From assembly GCF_001039355.2 (NCBI RefSeq), contig NW_019775624.1:828700-892699 (forward strand): a stretch of 64,000 nucleotides of DNA. The letters run 5' to 3'. The translations under genes and the position numbers were made by a program. Positions 13,510-35,293 of the stretch are shown here, in pieces (position 1 is the stretch's first letter; the number at the start of each line of letters is the position of its first letter). The notes beneath the pieces are model-generated. The model saw only the letters and a list, made by a program, of their open reading frames with translations. It was not told the origin of the DNA and ran no database searches. This stretch comes from Lingula anatina (lineage: Eukaryota; Brachiopoda; Lingulata; Lingulida; Lingulidae).

Positions 13510-15000
13510 ATGTGCACTCATACTTTTGTTTAATATTTAAATATTTAACTGATACAAGTTTACTTTTTAATGGAATCTCACAAGATTCTGTCAAGACATT
13601 GTTTGAATTCAAGGTGTTCTTTTTGCTTTTCCCCCAATTCATGGTTGTAAATTTGATTTACATCTGTATATGCCAGTTTTGCTTTTTAATTTTATATTTC
13701 AATATTTAACTGATACAAGTTTACTTTTTAATGGAATCTCACAAGTCTGTTGAGACATTGTTTGAATTCAAGGTGTTCTCTTTCCTATTCCCCCTATGTC
13801 ATGATTGTAAATTTGACTTACTTCTGCATGTGCCAATTTTGCTTTTAAATTTTGTATTTCATTATTTAACTGCTGCAAGTTTACTTTTTCATGGAATCTC
13901 TCAAAAATCTGTTGAGACATTGTTTGAATTCAAAGCGTTATCTTTCCTATTCTCCCAAGTCATGGTTGTAAATTCGATTTACTTCTCTATGTGCCAATTT
14001 TGCTTTTTAATTTCATATTTCAATATTTGGCTGTTACAAGTTTACTTTTTAAAAAGAGTCTGTTATAAGACACTGTTTGAATTCAAGATGTTCTCTTTCC
14101 AGTTCCCCCAAGTCATGGTTGTAAATTTGATTTACTTCTGTATGTGACAATTTTGCTTTTGCATCAAAGTAGATTTTTCTTCACTTTTTATATACTATTA
14201 ACCCTTGCAATTTAATGAATAAAATGTTGTCTTTGTTATTATTCAGCATATTTTTAAGTCACATTTTCACTTTTTTTTTCAATTTACAGGAAAAAATAAT
14301 TTTGGGTGTGTGACTGACTATTGCATTGAATGGAGAAGTCATCTGGGGAGGGGCGTGTTTGTTACAGCAAAAATTAATTTCTAGATGGATCTGGGTTGAT
14401 TGATAATTTCACCATTTAATAAAATGCAATTAATTTCGTGTCAAGCACCCCCTGCCCCCCCCNNNNNNNNNNNNNNNNNNNNNNNNNNNNNNNNNNNNNN
14501 NNNNNNNNNNNNNNNNNNNNNNNNNNNNNNNNNNNNNNNNNNNNNNNNNNNNNNNNNNNNNNNNNNNNNNNNNNNNNNNNNNNNNNNNNNNNNNNNNNNN
14601 NNNNNNNNNNNNNNNNNNNNNNNNNNNNNNNNNNNNNTTTCCCCCCCCCCCCCCCCCCAAGTCATGGTTGTAAATTCGATTTACTTTTTTATGTGCAAAT
14701 TTTGCTTTTTAATTTCATATTTCAATATTTAACTGTTACAAGTTAACTTTTTAAGAAGAGTCTGTTAAGACATTGTTTGAATTCAGGATGTTCTCTTTCC
14801 AATTTCCCCCAAGTCATGGTTGCAAATTCGATTACTTCTCTATGTGCCAATTTTGCTTTTTAAGTTCATATTTCAATATTTAACTGTTACAAGTTTACTT
14901 TTTAATGGAATTTCACAAAAGTTGTCAAGACACTGTTTGAATTCAAGATGTTCTCTTTCCAATCCCCCCAAGTCATGGTTGTAAATTTGATTTACTTCTG
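13510..15000 (+). repeat. Minisatellite array, second copy, interrupted by gap
   Basis: Units matching the 3' UTR array at 6240-7480, here with more variable spacing. The array resumes at 14660 after the N run, so the true unit number on this haplotype is unknown. Confidence 0.85.
14463..14637. other. Assembly gap (175 N)
   Basis: A run of undefined bases bordered by poly-C on both sides. The 14160-14462 sequence is repeated at about 15017-15320, so the gap lies inside an unresolved tandem repeat. Confidence 0.95.
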
Positions 15001-16222
15001 TATGTGACAATTTTGCTTTTGCATCAAAGTAGATTTTTCTTCACTTTTTATATACTATTAACCCTTGCAATTTAATGAATAAAATGTTGTCTTTGTTATT
15101 ATTCAGCATATTTTTAAGTCACATTTTCACTTTTTTTTTCAATTTACAGGAAAAAATAATTTTGGGTGTGTGACTGACTATTGCATTGAATGGAGAAGTC
15201 ATCTGGGGAGGGGCGTGTTTGTTACAGCAAAAATTAATTTCTAGATGGATCTGGGTTGATTGATAATTTCACCATTTAATAAAATGCAATTAATTTCGTG
15301 TCAAGCACCCCCTGCCCCCCCCCCCCAAAAAAAAAGGTGGGCAGCTGAAAAGAGACCCTGAGTGTTAGTTCTCACCATAATATGAAAGCAAAGAAGTCTA
15401 CACAGAAAATAAAAACTTACAAAAATTTGCCCCATCTGACCTTGAAATCCTCTAATCCAAGGTCAGATCTAAATATTACGGATTTCTGTAAGACTTTTGA
15501 AGTAAATTTTCCCATATTACTTTTACATTTTGGAGACATTTTGCATTTTGAAAAATTTTGACAACAGTGCATTGCAACAGTGTTACACCTATGCAAATGC
15601 GAAAATAGAACCAAAAATGTAGGGGACCCAATTTGAGATCAGGTGTGACCTAGGTTCATAAGGTAGGACACAGGTTTTTGCAGTTTATGAGATGTGGTTA
15701 TGGTGACTCCCATCTGTTGATATGCAGGCTAAACCATGTACACACTCAGTGCTAACACTGGTGGTACAATAAAGCTACCAAAACAAGGACCAGTGATGAA
15801 AAGTACCAGCATTTCCACACGTTTAATTCATTTTCTTGCATAAGAACTTTTTCCATGCACAATTCATCAGTTAAACACCCATCTTTTGACATCTAGCATG
15901 GTTACAGTTACCTTCTAAGACATCAGCTGTAGTAACAAATATTTGGGTGCAATGCTAAGGATACTAAATGATCTCTGTGGCTCTTTTATAATTTTGCCAA
16001 CTACTTATGTCTTATTCCCTTACATCGATTTTTTCCCTCTGACCATGTCAAGGGTGATTTAAGCCTTTTCACATCAATCTTTACAGCTGTAGTGGCATGT
16101 TTTATCTGAAACTGACAATCTCTCAGCTGAATAAAATCTCCAGCAATGCTAGCTAAAGCTATCCAGTAAGCTGTGCACGACTGGAAGTACATTTGACTGA
16201 TCTCAAAACTGTCGTTTTTAAA

Positions 16223-25697
<9,475 letters not shown>

Positions 25698-26088
25698 TAT
25701 CACTGCTTTTCTCTGAAAAAAAATGAGAAAATGGTTACTATAATGAATATGAAATGGGCGGTAATTAAAAGCTCAAAATGATACAACTGTATTCACCATT
25801 TGAATCGATTAAGGGGATGCCATTATCCTTTTTTATCGAGGTTGACATGCCTTGTGAGTGTGCGCAATTTATATCCTTATAAGAGTTTACAACATCCATA
25901 AAATGATACAGCAAAGAGACAACTGACGCGTTAAGCGAATATGCTTTGCAACATGTAAACTTACAAAATAAATAAATGCAACTGAGACAGGCCGACTCTA
26001 GTCACAATAGCAATACAGTTGCACTGCAAGTGTATCCAAAGTCATCAAGCAACAAAGGCTGAGTTAATTAAGTTAAGTGGAAACTTAC

Positions 26089-26270
26089 TGCTTCACTCTA
26101 GGCTGAACTTTTCACTAGGTAAAAAGAGAGAATATACACTTCACATATTCGGATTCGCACACTACACGTTCAATATGGCCGACAGCAAATACAGCATTCC
26201 GATTGGTCGACTTGCCTGTACTCTTGCCTACTCTTGCCTGTACCGTGTGTAACAGAGGGCAGCACTTACC
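26089..26270 (-). promoter_or_regulatory. Putative PRPF3 promoter and 5' UTR exon region
   Basis: On the minus strand there is a CCAAT box (about 26200-26206) and a YY1-like GGCCATATTG element (about 26171-26180). Downstream a GTAAGT donor at 26083-26088 could end a short 5' UTR exon that joins the acceptor at 25713-25715, 15 nt upstream of the start codon. A second possible 5' exon ends with donor GTAAGT at 26264-26269. No TATA box is obvious, as is usual for housekeeping genes. The first-exon choice cannot be settled from sequence. Confidence 0.45.
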
Positions 26271-26399
26271 TGAGTTCTCCAAAGACGAGCTAAAGAAAGA
26301 AAATCCAAAGTTACCCCGGGCCCGGCGCAAGCGTCTCGATTCCATAACTCGTCCATACTCGCCCCATACACTGTAGCCTCTATGTGATATCGCTATTCG

Positions 26400-28241
26400 C
26401 ATTACGCAATGCATGCTTTCGAGATACGAGTCCAGCTTCGCAATATTTAATTCTTTAAAAAAAACTTCCATATGATGTAACGAAAAAAGTGTGGAGCGTA
26501 CGGAAATTTCTACTGACATCAAGATATATCCTTCAGAAGCAAAATGAAAGAAAAATCAATGTTAAATTCAAAAACAATCCTAAAATATCAGTCAAATGCA
26601 TTTCCCTCGAATGCGACAAATAATTGATAACGTCGAAGAAAATAAATGCACTGAAGACTATAATTTTTTTAAATATAAACGTTTAATATTACTGAATTTA
26701 ACATATAAAAGTAACTTTATTTAAGCCTGTGTGTTAGTAAATAACTTTATATCACGCATATAAAACATATTTTATAAGGGCATAGGGACATTTCTTTTTT
26801 CAAATGGGGCTTTGTTTTTGCCTTTTTATACAAATTAAATGTGTAATACATAAATCATTTCACAATTATTTACTGTTAAAAAATAAATGAATAAATAAGA
26901 TCCAATTTATAAAAGCATCCATGGAGGCTTAAAATGATAAAAATACTTTCAGGATCACAACAATAACAACAACACTAATAATTATAATAATGGATAAGCG
27001 TTTTGAATGAATGAAAGAAAGCTGACATTAGACACTCAAGAGGAAAGTAGCGAAATAGCGATCAATATTGGTTTCAGCGAGTCTTTTGCACTATGTCTTT
27101 GAATAGCAGTTATTGAAAAAGCGTATAGTATTAAAACTCAGTAAACTGTTTTGTCAAGGCATCTTTGTAAAATATCGGTTCAGTTTTATTTGTTTTGTCT
27201 ATTTTATAGAAAGAGAGGGAAAGGGCTTACAATGAAAAATAAGAGTTTTAATGCCTAATATACAAAAATGATACAAAGATAGGCCTACATGTAGCCTTTA
27301 TGGCCTTAGATAGATCTCATGGTAAAATGAAACTGGAGTGCTTGATGGCCCGCCTTGGCCACAGGAATCACTATGCAGGGGCGGATCCAGGATTATTTGA
27401 AGGGGGTTCCGCAGATGCGAAGCCGACCCCCCCCCTCCCCCACTTGGCGTGGTATTTTAGAGGGCGAATGGTGCCATTTGGTACGGTTTAGAACTATATG
27501 ATTCAGCTAGACAAAATTCTAATTTCAAGGAGGGACCAGAAATCGAAGGGGAGGGGGGGGGGGTCAGGACCCCCCTGACCCCCCCTCTAAATCCGCCACT
27601 GTTATGTATGAATACCAGTCAGTTTGGACATAACTTCTTTTCTGAGAGTGATTCTTTTTCTATAAACGTCGTCATGGGAATAAGAGGAAAGAAAAAATCG
27701 TAGAATTCTCTTAAACGCAACAGAAAAACCCATTAAGATATCGAGGACAGTATATTGGGACAGTTCTTTAGGGAATTTGTGTCCATCACTCAAATCTGCA
27801 TCGAATCCAGAGGTAAGAGAGAGTCAGCGCACAGTCGCAGGTCTTTTCAGTGGTACGTGTATATATTCTATTGATCATAGGTGTAAACAGACGTACCGGT
27901 ATACGTGCTACGTCTGTTCGCACGAGCGGATACAGTGTTTTAATAAATGTGAAGCATCAAGATTGCCGACGTTAACGTCTCAAAATGCAGGCGCACACAC
28001 AAACAAACATTCGAAAAGAAATGAGATTGGATATTCTGAGAACAGTCTGAGAAATACGTTGAGCTTGAATCAAATCCACTCTTTGCATGTGGTGACTCGC
28101 TTTTCAAGCACCTAAATTCCAACTGGTACGCAGGTGCGGAGAATTATTTCCTAATACTTCTAAAAGCACTTGCATGATCAGCACGCACTTGTAAACCCAT
28201 TATGTTGGCTGACTATTTAACGTATGTGGCTCATGTTCAGT
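26400..28241. other. Intergenic region
   Basis: AT-rich sequence with no supported exon. It holds one MITE-like element at 27375-27601. Short open frames here have no recognisable protein features. Confidence 0.5.
27375..27601. mobile_element. MITE-like element with imperfect terminal inverted repeats
   Basis: The left end CAGGGGCGGATCCAGG pairs with the right end TAAATCCGCCACTG as an imperfect inverted repeat of about 14 bp. The interior has an extensive G/C palindrome (GGTCAGGACCCCCCTGACC region). There is no coding capacity. Such elements are frequent in marine invertebrate genomes; the family is not identified. Confidence 0.6.
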
Positions 28242-28688
28242 CTACACTTCTGATTTTTTATTGTCGTTCTCTTGTGCTTTGAGTGTTAGGCCATCATGCT
28301 CTGTAAGTCGTAACATGTGCGGTCCAGTTCGATGATACTTCAACATTACATACGCTGTGATCAATGTTAGAGCCCCTAGGATTAAAAATACAAGACCTAT
28401 AGCGCGGAATGTCGCAGGTTGGTAATTCCAAAAAACTGTCTCTTTCCCTAAACTGTAAACAGAGCTCGAGAAAGTCAAGAAAACCCCTGCGGCCCAGCTT
28501 CCAATACTGACCAGTAAGAGCCTTTTTCCCGCCTTATGGTAAGGGTTCAACTTTGATGCCAGTTTCAGATCCCTCAGCCTGCGCATGCGGCGCATTGTCC
28601 AGAGTTTTTCACGAATGTTGCACTCGTCGTTAAACTGACGCATATGCCTGCGAAGGGAATAATACTGCAGCTCTTCCTCTGTCTGCAT
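28242..28688 (-). CDS. Two-transmembrane protein of unknown function, paralogue 1
   Basis: A 148-residue open frame. Residues about 1-50 are basic and Arg-rich, probably an amphipathic helix (RRHMRQF, RRMRRLRDLK). Two hydrophobic helices follow (about 57-78 and 93-116), then a short hydrophilic tail. It shares the spacing and the motifs [HN]MxQF, TAY, and K[FY]xxTG with the protein at 32190-32765, so the two are diverged paralogues on the same strand. A splice-acceptor-like TTTTACAG lies about 40 bp upstream of the start (28727-28734), so a 5' UTR intron is likely. The family is not recognised and no function is proposed. Confidence 0.7.
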   Translation of the reverse strand: MQTEEELQYYSLRRHMRQFNDECNIREKLWTMRRMRRLRDLKLASKLNPYHKAGKRLLLVSIGSWAAGVFLTFSSSVYSLGKETVFWNYQPATFRAIGLVFLILGALTLITAYVMLKYHRTGPHMLRLTEHDGLTLKAQENDNKKSEV

Positions 28689-28749
28689 TGTGTTATCCTA
28701 GAAGTCATCCCTGTGCACATAAACTGTAAAAGCAACAACATGTCAGGTT

Positions 28750-29874
28750 ATTTGTAGCGACCGTGAGACAATGGCCTGAAGCCATCCCTGTGATGCAGCA
28801 AATTTAGGCAGCCCATACTTTGACAAATTAAATGCAGTCCCACCGTGTGACACAGATTCACCACTCCTATTATTCGTAATTGAAATGAGACACAGCCCAC
28901 GATGGTGAAGTCAAACATTCGGACCTGGATTTTTGTCATAGCGATTTCCTCTCACACCTACATGTGCTCTCTTGTAACACTGTGCACACCGGAATATGAG
29001 AAAAAACTAGTTTTGCTCGACATTATGAAATACAAGCTTTCGTCTGTGTTAGAACGTTTTAATATATGGACGCAGCTGTAACTGTAGCTATTGGAAATGG
29101 AATGTAATCCACAATCAGCATGCAAATATATGACATGCAGACACTGTATTTCTGTCAACGTAACCGAGCAGCCCGCATTTGGGAGATCAAACGAAATCAT
29201 TTTTCACTGAGGTTAGTGGAGTTATATAAGAAGGTCCCTACTCGTCTGCGTATCGCAACCAAAACAATATTTCACTGAGATTGGTGAACCAGAGAGAGGG
29301 GGAGGAGAGACATGCAATATTTTCTTTTTTAAGTGAAGGAAGCTGTCAACATCAAGAAAACATCAATGCTATAAATCAGTGGAAGTGGCACGGTTTCGAT
29401 CAAGGCTTTGAGTCTGATTTCATTTTTGTTGATTCTCTGTCGATCGCTGCATTTATTTTCTCTGTTTTGTTTTTGAACTGTTTTCTTTCTGTATTTTTTG
29501 TATTAAGCAGAACAGTCCGGGGAAACTTCCACTGCCAAAACTAAGGCTTTTTTCAACACAACACGATTATTCATATAATATTGGTTATTATTATGATTAT
29601 ATGATTATTCGCATAATGGGAAAGCGGGAATAGCTTCATCTTATTTTCAGTGATGAGACATCATGGCTGAGTTTTATATCAAAAGACTCAAACACGTGAA
29701 ACTAAATGCAAATGTCGTGACCAAATATGCTCGAATGAAAAGGTAGTTGACATCACGCAAGAACATAAGCCTGTCACACCATAGACCAGAAGGTCGTGAT
29801 AAATCATGATCAGATGAAAATGCGAATATATCAGCACTGAACATCCTTTCCATTATAATAGGTTTTTGGTTTTG

Positions 29875-29909
<35 letters not shown>

Positions 29910-32189
29910 TCATTATCATTACTATTTTGCGATTGACTTATTATTGTGGTCAAAGAAAATTGCTCACTGCGTCATAAAGATTTGCTGTTTTGCTGTGGTA
30001 GACCCAGGTTTAGAGAATTTCAGGTTCGTGTGTAAAGACAAACGATAGGGATGCCCCCCTTTCCATTTTTGTAAAAAGCCAGATCCTTCCTTTTTAAGAG
30101 AGAGAGAGAGAGAGACGTTCTAATTGGTACACATCTGTGTTTCACATTCTTCAATCATCACGTAAGGTGTCTACGTTGGATTATTTGAGGGAGGCCATTC
30201 GCCTTTGCAAGTGTAGCAGTGACGTATAATAGGGGTTATACGTAATATGTAAAACGTACCTCATGCTCATACAATTAATCTCTTGTATATGCATATCGTT
30301 TCTTGTTTACATGAAGGAGTAATACGCACACCGAGTGTCAGGACTGCAAAGGTTGATAGTCATAAATGAATTATTCTCGATCATAAAATGAACAGTTAAC
30401 ATAATGGAAAAAATTATATATTAAACACCAGCACAATACTAGTGTGTGCGGTATATACATGTATATAACAATTTCTTACTGCAGTCAACACAAATCATCA
30501 AACATGACATCGGTTGCCCCCTAAACCTCCAATATTAATCAACACTGTAGAGACGCAATATTAATACGCCTGACAGCGTGCTATGTTATTTGGTCTGTTC
30601 ACATGGGTTCTAAATTAAAAAGTTTGGTTCTTAACTAGAGTGCGTCGACAACCATACACTGTATTCATTCACATAGATTTAAAGACATAAAATGAGATAT
30701 TTATATAGATAAATATAAAAAGAATTTACCTGAATGAATATGGAACTTTCTTTGAAATTGTTAAATAAAGTTGTAATGTGCATCGTGTGCCTTTAATAGG
30801 TTCTATTGTAGCTCTAAAGTCTTCTATTTGATGATTGCGCTGTCACTTACAGCCCCAGTAAATTGTTTTGAGACGGACCTGAGCAATTTGGATTGACACT
30901 GTCCACATTTCCACTTGAAAAGACGCATCAGGGAGAATGCACACTATTTTTTTATTTATTTATTGCTTTCCGAAACCCCGTTCTTATCATAATGTAAATG
31001 TCACCGTAAGCCTTCACCTGAAGCGCCGAAGAAGCTTGGAATATCCCAAGATGGTATCGAATCACACGAATTCCACTGGTCAGATGGCCCCTGTTAAATA
31101 TGAACATTAATCTGACTTTGAATTGTGATAAGCCTCGTGGATCAAAATACTGGGGTGACAAAAAGAGGGGGGGGGGGGTGTTGGAAGTTTAATGGTTGGA
31201 AAGCTTCAAAACTATCAGTTCATCAAGCTTATTATATGTTTCCACTTTCATAAAAACAAGGATTGTTAACATGCATGGCAGTAAAATGAAAAGAGAATAT
31301 TCAAATCCATTAATATTCAAATTTGATGTTGCCCGTAATCAAATTTTGATGCTATTTCTATTTTGTTCAGTTCGCCAAAAAGATACGTTAATTTTATGGA
31401 AGACCAAAATGAACATGTCACAAAATTAGATAACTTGCTCTTATCCATCTATCTATCTATCTAAGCAATATTTAAGCAGAGTTATTTTCGACACAAAACA
31501 GAAATTGTTGACAAGATATATGCTTGCAACAATTTTCTTTGACTTTGCGCGAGTGCGTGTGCGTGCGTGGGGTTAAGTTGGAAGGAGGTCCTCAGAATTA
31601 ACGTTTATCGTTTAAGCCATGGAAATTAACTTGTACACGTAAGGAAGTAATATCCGTTGAATATGCGACCTCACCGTCGGGTAATCACAATCCAAACTAT
31701 CACAGTCATTGGTTTTCCATCTGTTTATCTTTTGAGACACTGCTACATGGGGAGTGATTACATGGGAAGCATTTTAAAATGAAAAAAAAAGAAATAAGAC
31801 AAACGTACATCATAAAGCATTTATGCTTGAGCGCTTGTGGTACGGGTCCGAGTTTGAGTGCCAATCGCCACGGCATCGATCCACAAAAAAGCAATTGCAA
31901 GTTCAGCAGTAAACATTTTTGCAGCGTCAATATTCTTGCCATAAAACAGAATTTTCATCAATCTCCCCTGGTTGGCTTTCAACAGCAGGAGATAAAACAG
32001 ACATCTTTGTCGATGTTCTGCACTGTAGGTTACACAAGCATTTCTTTCCTCTCCTTTATTCCTTTCTATCATAAAATTATTTTGAAACGAGTACTGATTT
32101 GTTTCTTTTGCTTGCGATTCAGTATCCTGTATCCTGTTGTCCAATTCAGTATCCTGTCCACTTTGCCTACTCATTTTTAAATGATTTAG
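28750..32189. other. Intergenic region between the two-TM paralogues
   Basis: Holds (CT)n/(CA)n at 29875-29908, (GA)n at 30100-30115 and a short (ATCT)n run near 31445-31462. Some of it may be 5' UTR intron of the gene at 28242. No coding exon is supported. Confidence 0.45.
29875..29908. repeat. (CT)n/(CA)n compound microsatellite
   Basis: CT repeats followed by CA repeats. It causes short low-complexity open frames on both strands. Confidence 0.9.
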
Positions 32190-32765
32190 TTAGATCGGGT
32201 CCGATCTTAAACTTGCTGGGCTAATAGCTGGCATAAGAAGTCTTTGCTTAGATCCAACGTTAGTGTTGGCCTTCATATGGACTGGATAAGAAAAATTGAA
32301 TGAATGTTCAAGGGTATCATTGTAGGCCTGTCTATGACTTCCTGTCTGGGAAAATTTGCATAATGCGTATGCTGTAACGAGGAGAACGACACCAAAAAGC
32401 AACGCAGGGGGTCCAAGAATCTTAAGAGCAGTTCGAGCATCTTTATTCTGGCCAGGCGAAACAGAATAGTAATCATAGCCCTTCCAGGTTGCCACTGTGC
32501 CTGCAACAATAAAACAACAAGCAGGAATGATGACTGTTCTACCAAGTTTTCTGTATCTGTCTTGCTTTGCTAATTCCTCTTTTATTCGCCTGCGTCTGAT
32601 CCGACTTTCGGCGATCATTTCTTCGCGGACCTTTTGCGTTTCGTAAAATTGTTGCATATTTTTCCGTCTTGCAAGAAACTTTCTCTCGTTTTCGTCTTCT
32701 TCATTTTCATCATCTGGTAGTTTATTCAGAGAGTTACTGGAAACGTTCTTTGTTTCGGTTGCCAT
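32190..32765 (-). CDS. Two-transmembrane protein of unknown function, paralogue 2
   Basis: A 191-residue open frame. The N terminus (about 1-30) is acidic (DDENEEDENE), followed by a basic helical stretch (RKNMQQFYE, RIRRRRIKEE). Two hydrophobic helices (about 76-94 and 114-138) are followed by a hydrophilic tail of about 50 residues. The helix pair, the preceding RRxR segment and the VTAY...KFSQTGSH motif match the 148-residue protein 3.5 kb downstream. The start codon is preceded directly by an acceptor-like TTAATACAG, so the coding region may begin at an exon edge. Family and function are unknown. Confidence 0.7.
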   Translation of the reverse strand: MATETKNVSSNSLNKLPDDENEEDENERKFLARRKNMQQFYETQKVREEMIAESRIRRRRIKEELAKQDRYRKLGRTVIIPACCFIVAGTVATWKGYDYYSVSPGQNKDARTALKILGPPALLFGVVLLVTAYALCKFSQTGSHRQAYNDTLEHSFNFSYPVHMKANTNVGSKQRLLMPAISPASLRSDPI

Positions 32766-34162
32766 CTGTATTAACTAGGTTTTCCCATCGATATTTACTA
32801 ACATGGTAGAAACTTCAGTGAGGGCATTTCTCTTTGGAACAATGTTTATATAAAGTATACTGTACAATGTACAGTCAATGGAGATGAATACGCAAACTTT
32901 CAGGATGATTAAGAAATTTTTTAAGTAATTTCTGTTAAAATGTCCCTGAATCACCCAGTGGTGGCTTTCCTTTTTTATGTCCTGTGCTTGAATTTATGCT
33001 GTATTTCAGAGAGAAGACTTCTCCATGGTTTTTAATCCTTTATAGAAAACCTCAGCCTGGCATCTATCCCGTACCTTGCTTTGAAACTTTGTCGATCTTG
33101 CCCAAATACTACGCTTAGAATATGCTATTGTGTTTATCCAATCCCTAGGCTTATGTGATAAAAAGAAAACCATTGCCCACCGCCAGAGCCACGACGAAAG
33201 TTAAAACGGACAGAAACTACAAAAAGATTAGTTCTATCTCCTTTTTATTCCTCGGTATTGATGTTGGTCTGCTTGCAACATCACATAGCAGCTTTGAAAC
33301 AAACAGAGAAACTTAATAAAAACGTGCCTGTGGGCGTGACAGACAGCTGTGCCCCATCGATACAGATTAAGTGCATTAGATGAAAGGGACTAGATTGTGA
33401 ATCTGCTTGGAATCTATCCCTTATCTGACCCAACAAGGCAAACATTAAGGATCTTGTGATCATTACTTGCTTTTAACTGGGCCCTTGTATGTTATTGAGA
33501 TTCACTACTATTATTATTATTGCAGTAGCGGTTATTTTGTCACAACTATCAGAATGTTATTACTCTCCAACACAAACCTAAACTCAATGCCTAGAATGCT
33601 GTTATCTTCTGGAGAATCGTAAAGATCGTTGAGTGGAAATGTTTCGTTTTAGTGACTTGCGTGAGGGTGAATATTAAAATTCTTTGAAGTAGGAAGTCGG
33701 AAGTCTGGAAGCCGATATCTGTCTCGCTGTCGTGTGTATGGCATTTAGCTAGAACTAGGATCTAAGTTCTATCTTGGATACTAGGCTAGAACATTTCATC
33801 TTTCCGGCTTGCAGGGTCACTTCGTGTTCACCAAATAAAAATTATATAAGCCAGCTAAATCAAAATGTAGTGATAGCTCTTCATATCAAAGGAAATTACA
33901 TGTAGGCCTACCATTACCAAGAATATAACTTGTTGTTACCTTATACATAGGCCTACATTATATATTTACATTACTTAGGGGAATGAAAGACTCTGACCAT
34001 TCTTATATGAAAATACGCTCTTATTTCAACCAAAAAGGCAATTAAGTATTTTGTCAAACCTAGGATCCATGATATAATGTTTTGAAAGTTTGACTCTAAG
34101 GTAAGATTTTGGGATCATCCCAGTTTGGCACATGATTTTGTTTTAAAATATGGTCTTCTGAC

Positions 34163-34344
34163 AGGCCCGTAGCCAGCAATTTTCAAAAGGGGGTTCTTTT
34201 TCTAAAAAAAGTGGACCTTTACCATGAAACCTCCGTGTGCCTAGATAAAAATTTTACCCAGAAGGGACCTTTTCCCAGCGAAAAGAGGGGTTCTTTCAAA
34301 TCCCCTGAACCCCCTCCCCGCCCCCCCCCTCCCCGGCTACGGGG
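34163..34344. mobile_element. MITE-like element, CCGTAGCC termini
   Basis: The left end GGCCCGTAGCCAGCAATTTT and right end CCCCGGCTACGGGG form an imperfect inverted repeat. The interior is non-coding with poly-C near the right end. It differs from the element at 27375, so it is a separate family. Confidence 0.6.
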
Positions 34345-35190
34345 ATGACTGGGTATAATTGCTGATTCGTTTCAATTGTTGTTGAGAATAGTTTGTATAA
34401 CTTTTAATTCTAAAAACTCAATAATAATCGAAACATTTAAGTTTAAAGAGAAGGCATTACTCACTATTTCATAACAGTTTTTATAGTGTTTAAAAATAAA
34501 ATAAATAAATAAATGACTGTGCACATGTAACTATATGTATCTCAAAATTATGTCTGTTCTGTTGTAAAGTAACATTATACAGAAAACACTGAAATGTCAT
34601 GCTTTGCATCTGTTTGGCATTTGTTACAGACAAACTAGAAAATGTGAATCCCATTTTAGTCTTAATTTCTCTTTTACTTGGCAGATTTGGCAATTTGCGG
34701 GTAACTTCTAGAATTAGTATTATACTGAAAGCAGAGCAAGACCTGTGACCACTGCTTTTAGTGAGGTCATCAAGATTTTGTTGACAAATTTACTCATTGA
34801 CAATGTAGTCACAGAATGTAAAGCACGTAATGGGAATTTTTATTTGCAATGCCTTCAAGGCAAGTGCTCTGAGTTTATTTGTATTAATTTGCTACCGGAT
34901 AAAGGGCCATCATGATATTTACTGTTTACGACGCCCTTTATATCCAATTTCTTCACACTATACTTGATTTAAAGATCTCGCACGCATTACTCCCCGCTGG
35001 TTGCCAAACCTTTAATTTTATTATTATTTTTTTTTTTACAAATATGAGAAAAAGTGTCGCTTAAAGATTGAAGAAAATTATCTCGATTGTTGCCACATCT
35101 AAAATGTTGCATTAAACGATTGAAAATAATAATGTCATTTCAAGAGAATCGTTGATAGATTACAGCCGTCCGCACATATTACTTTAATTA

Positions 35191-35293
35191 AATAATCTGT
35201 GAAAAACACTTATATTAAGCCTATAACGCATATAATGCACTTCCACTAGTTTCTCAAATAAAGTCGACATGCAGAGCCATAAACCAAATTAAT
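35191..35293 (+). repeat. 103-bp direct repeat, copy 1
   Basis: Near-identical to 36606-36708 (for example both contain AAATAAAGTCGACATGCAGAG). The copies are about 1.4 kb apart with no obvious coding sequence between them. Confidence 0.9.

Larger units (their letters stand above)
13455..15090 (+). other. 3' UTR of gene 1, second copy
   Basis: Follows the stop codon and carries minisatellite units like those at 6240-7480. It is interrupted by a 175-base N run and has two AATAAA signals (14218-14223 and 15078-15083) because the stretch before the gap is repeated after it. Confidence 0.5.

Noticed and set aside
26115-26522. 135-residue - strand open frame at the PRPF3 5' end
   Set aside because: It overlaps the putative promoter and 5' UTR, lacks recognisable protein features, and the Prp3 start at 25697 is well supported.
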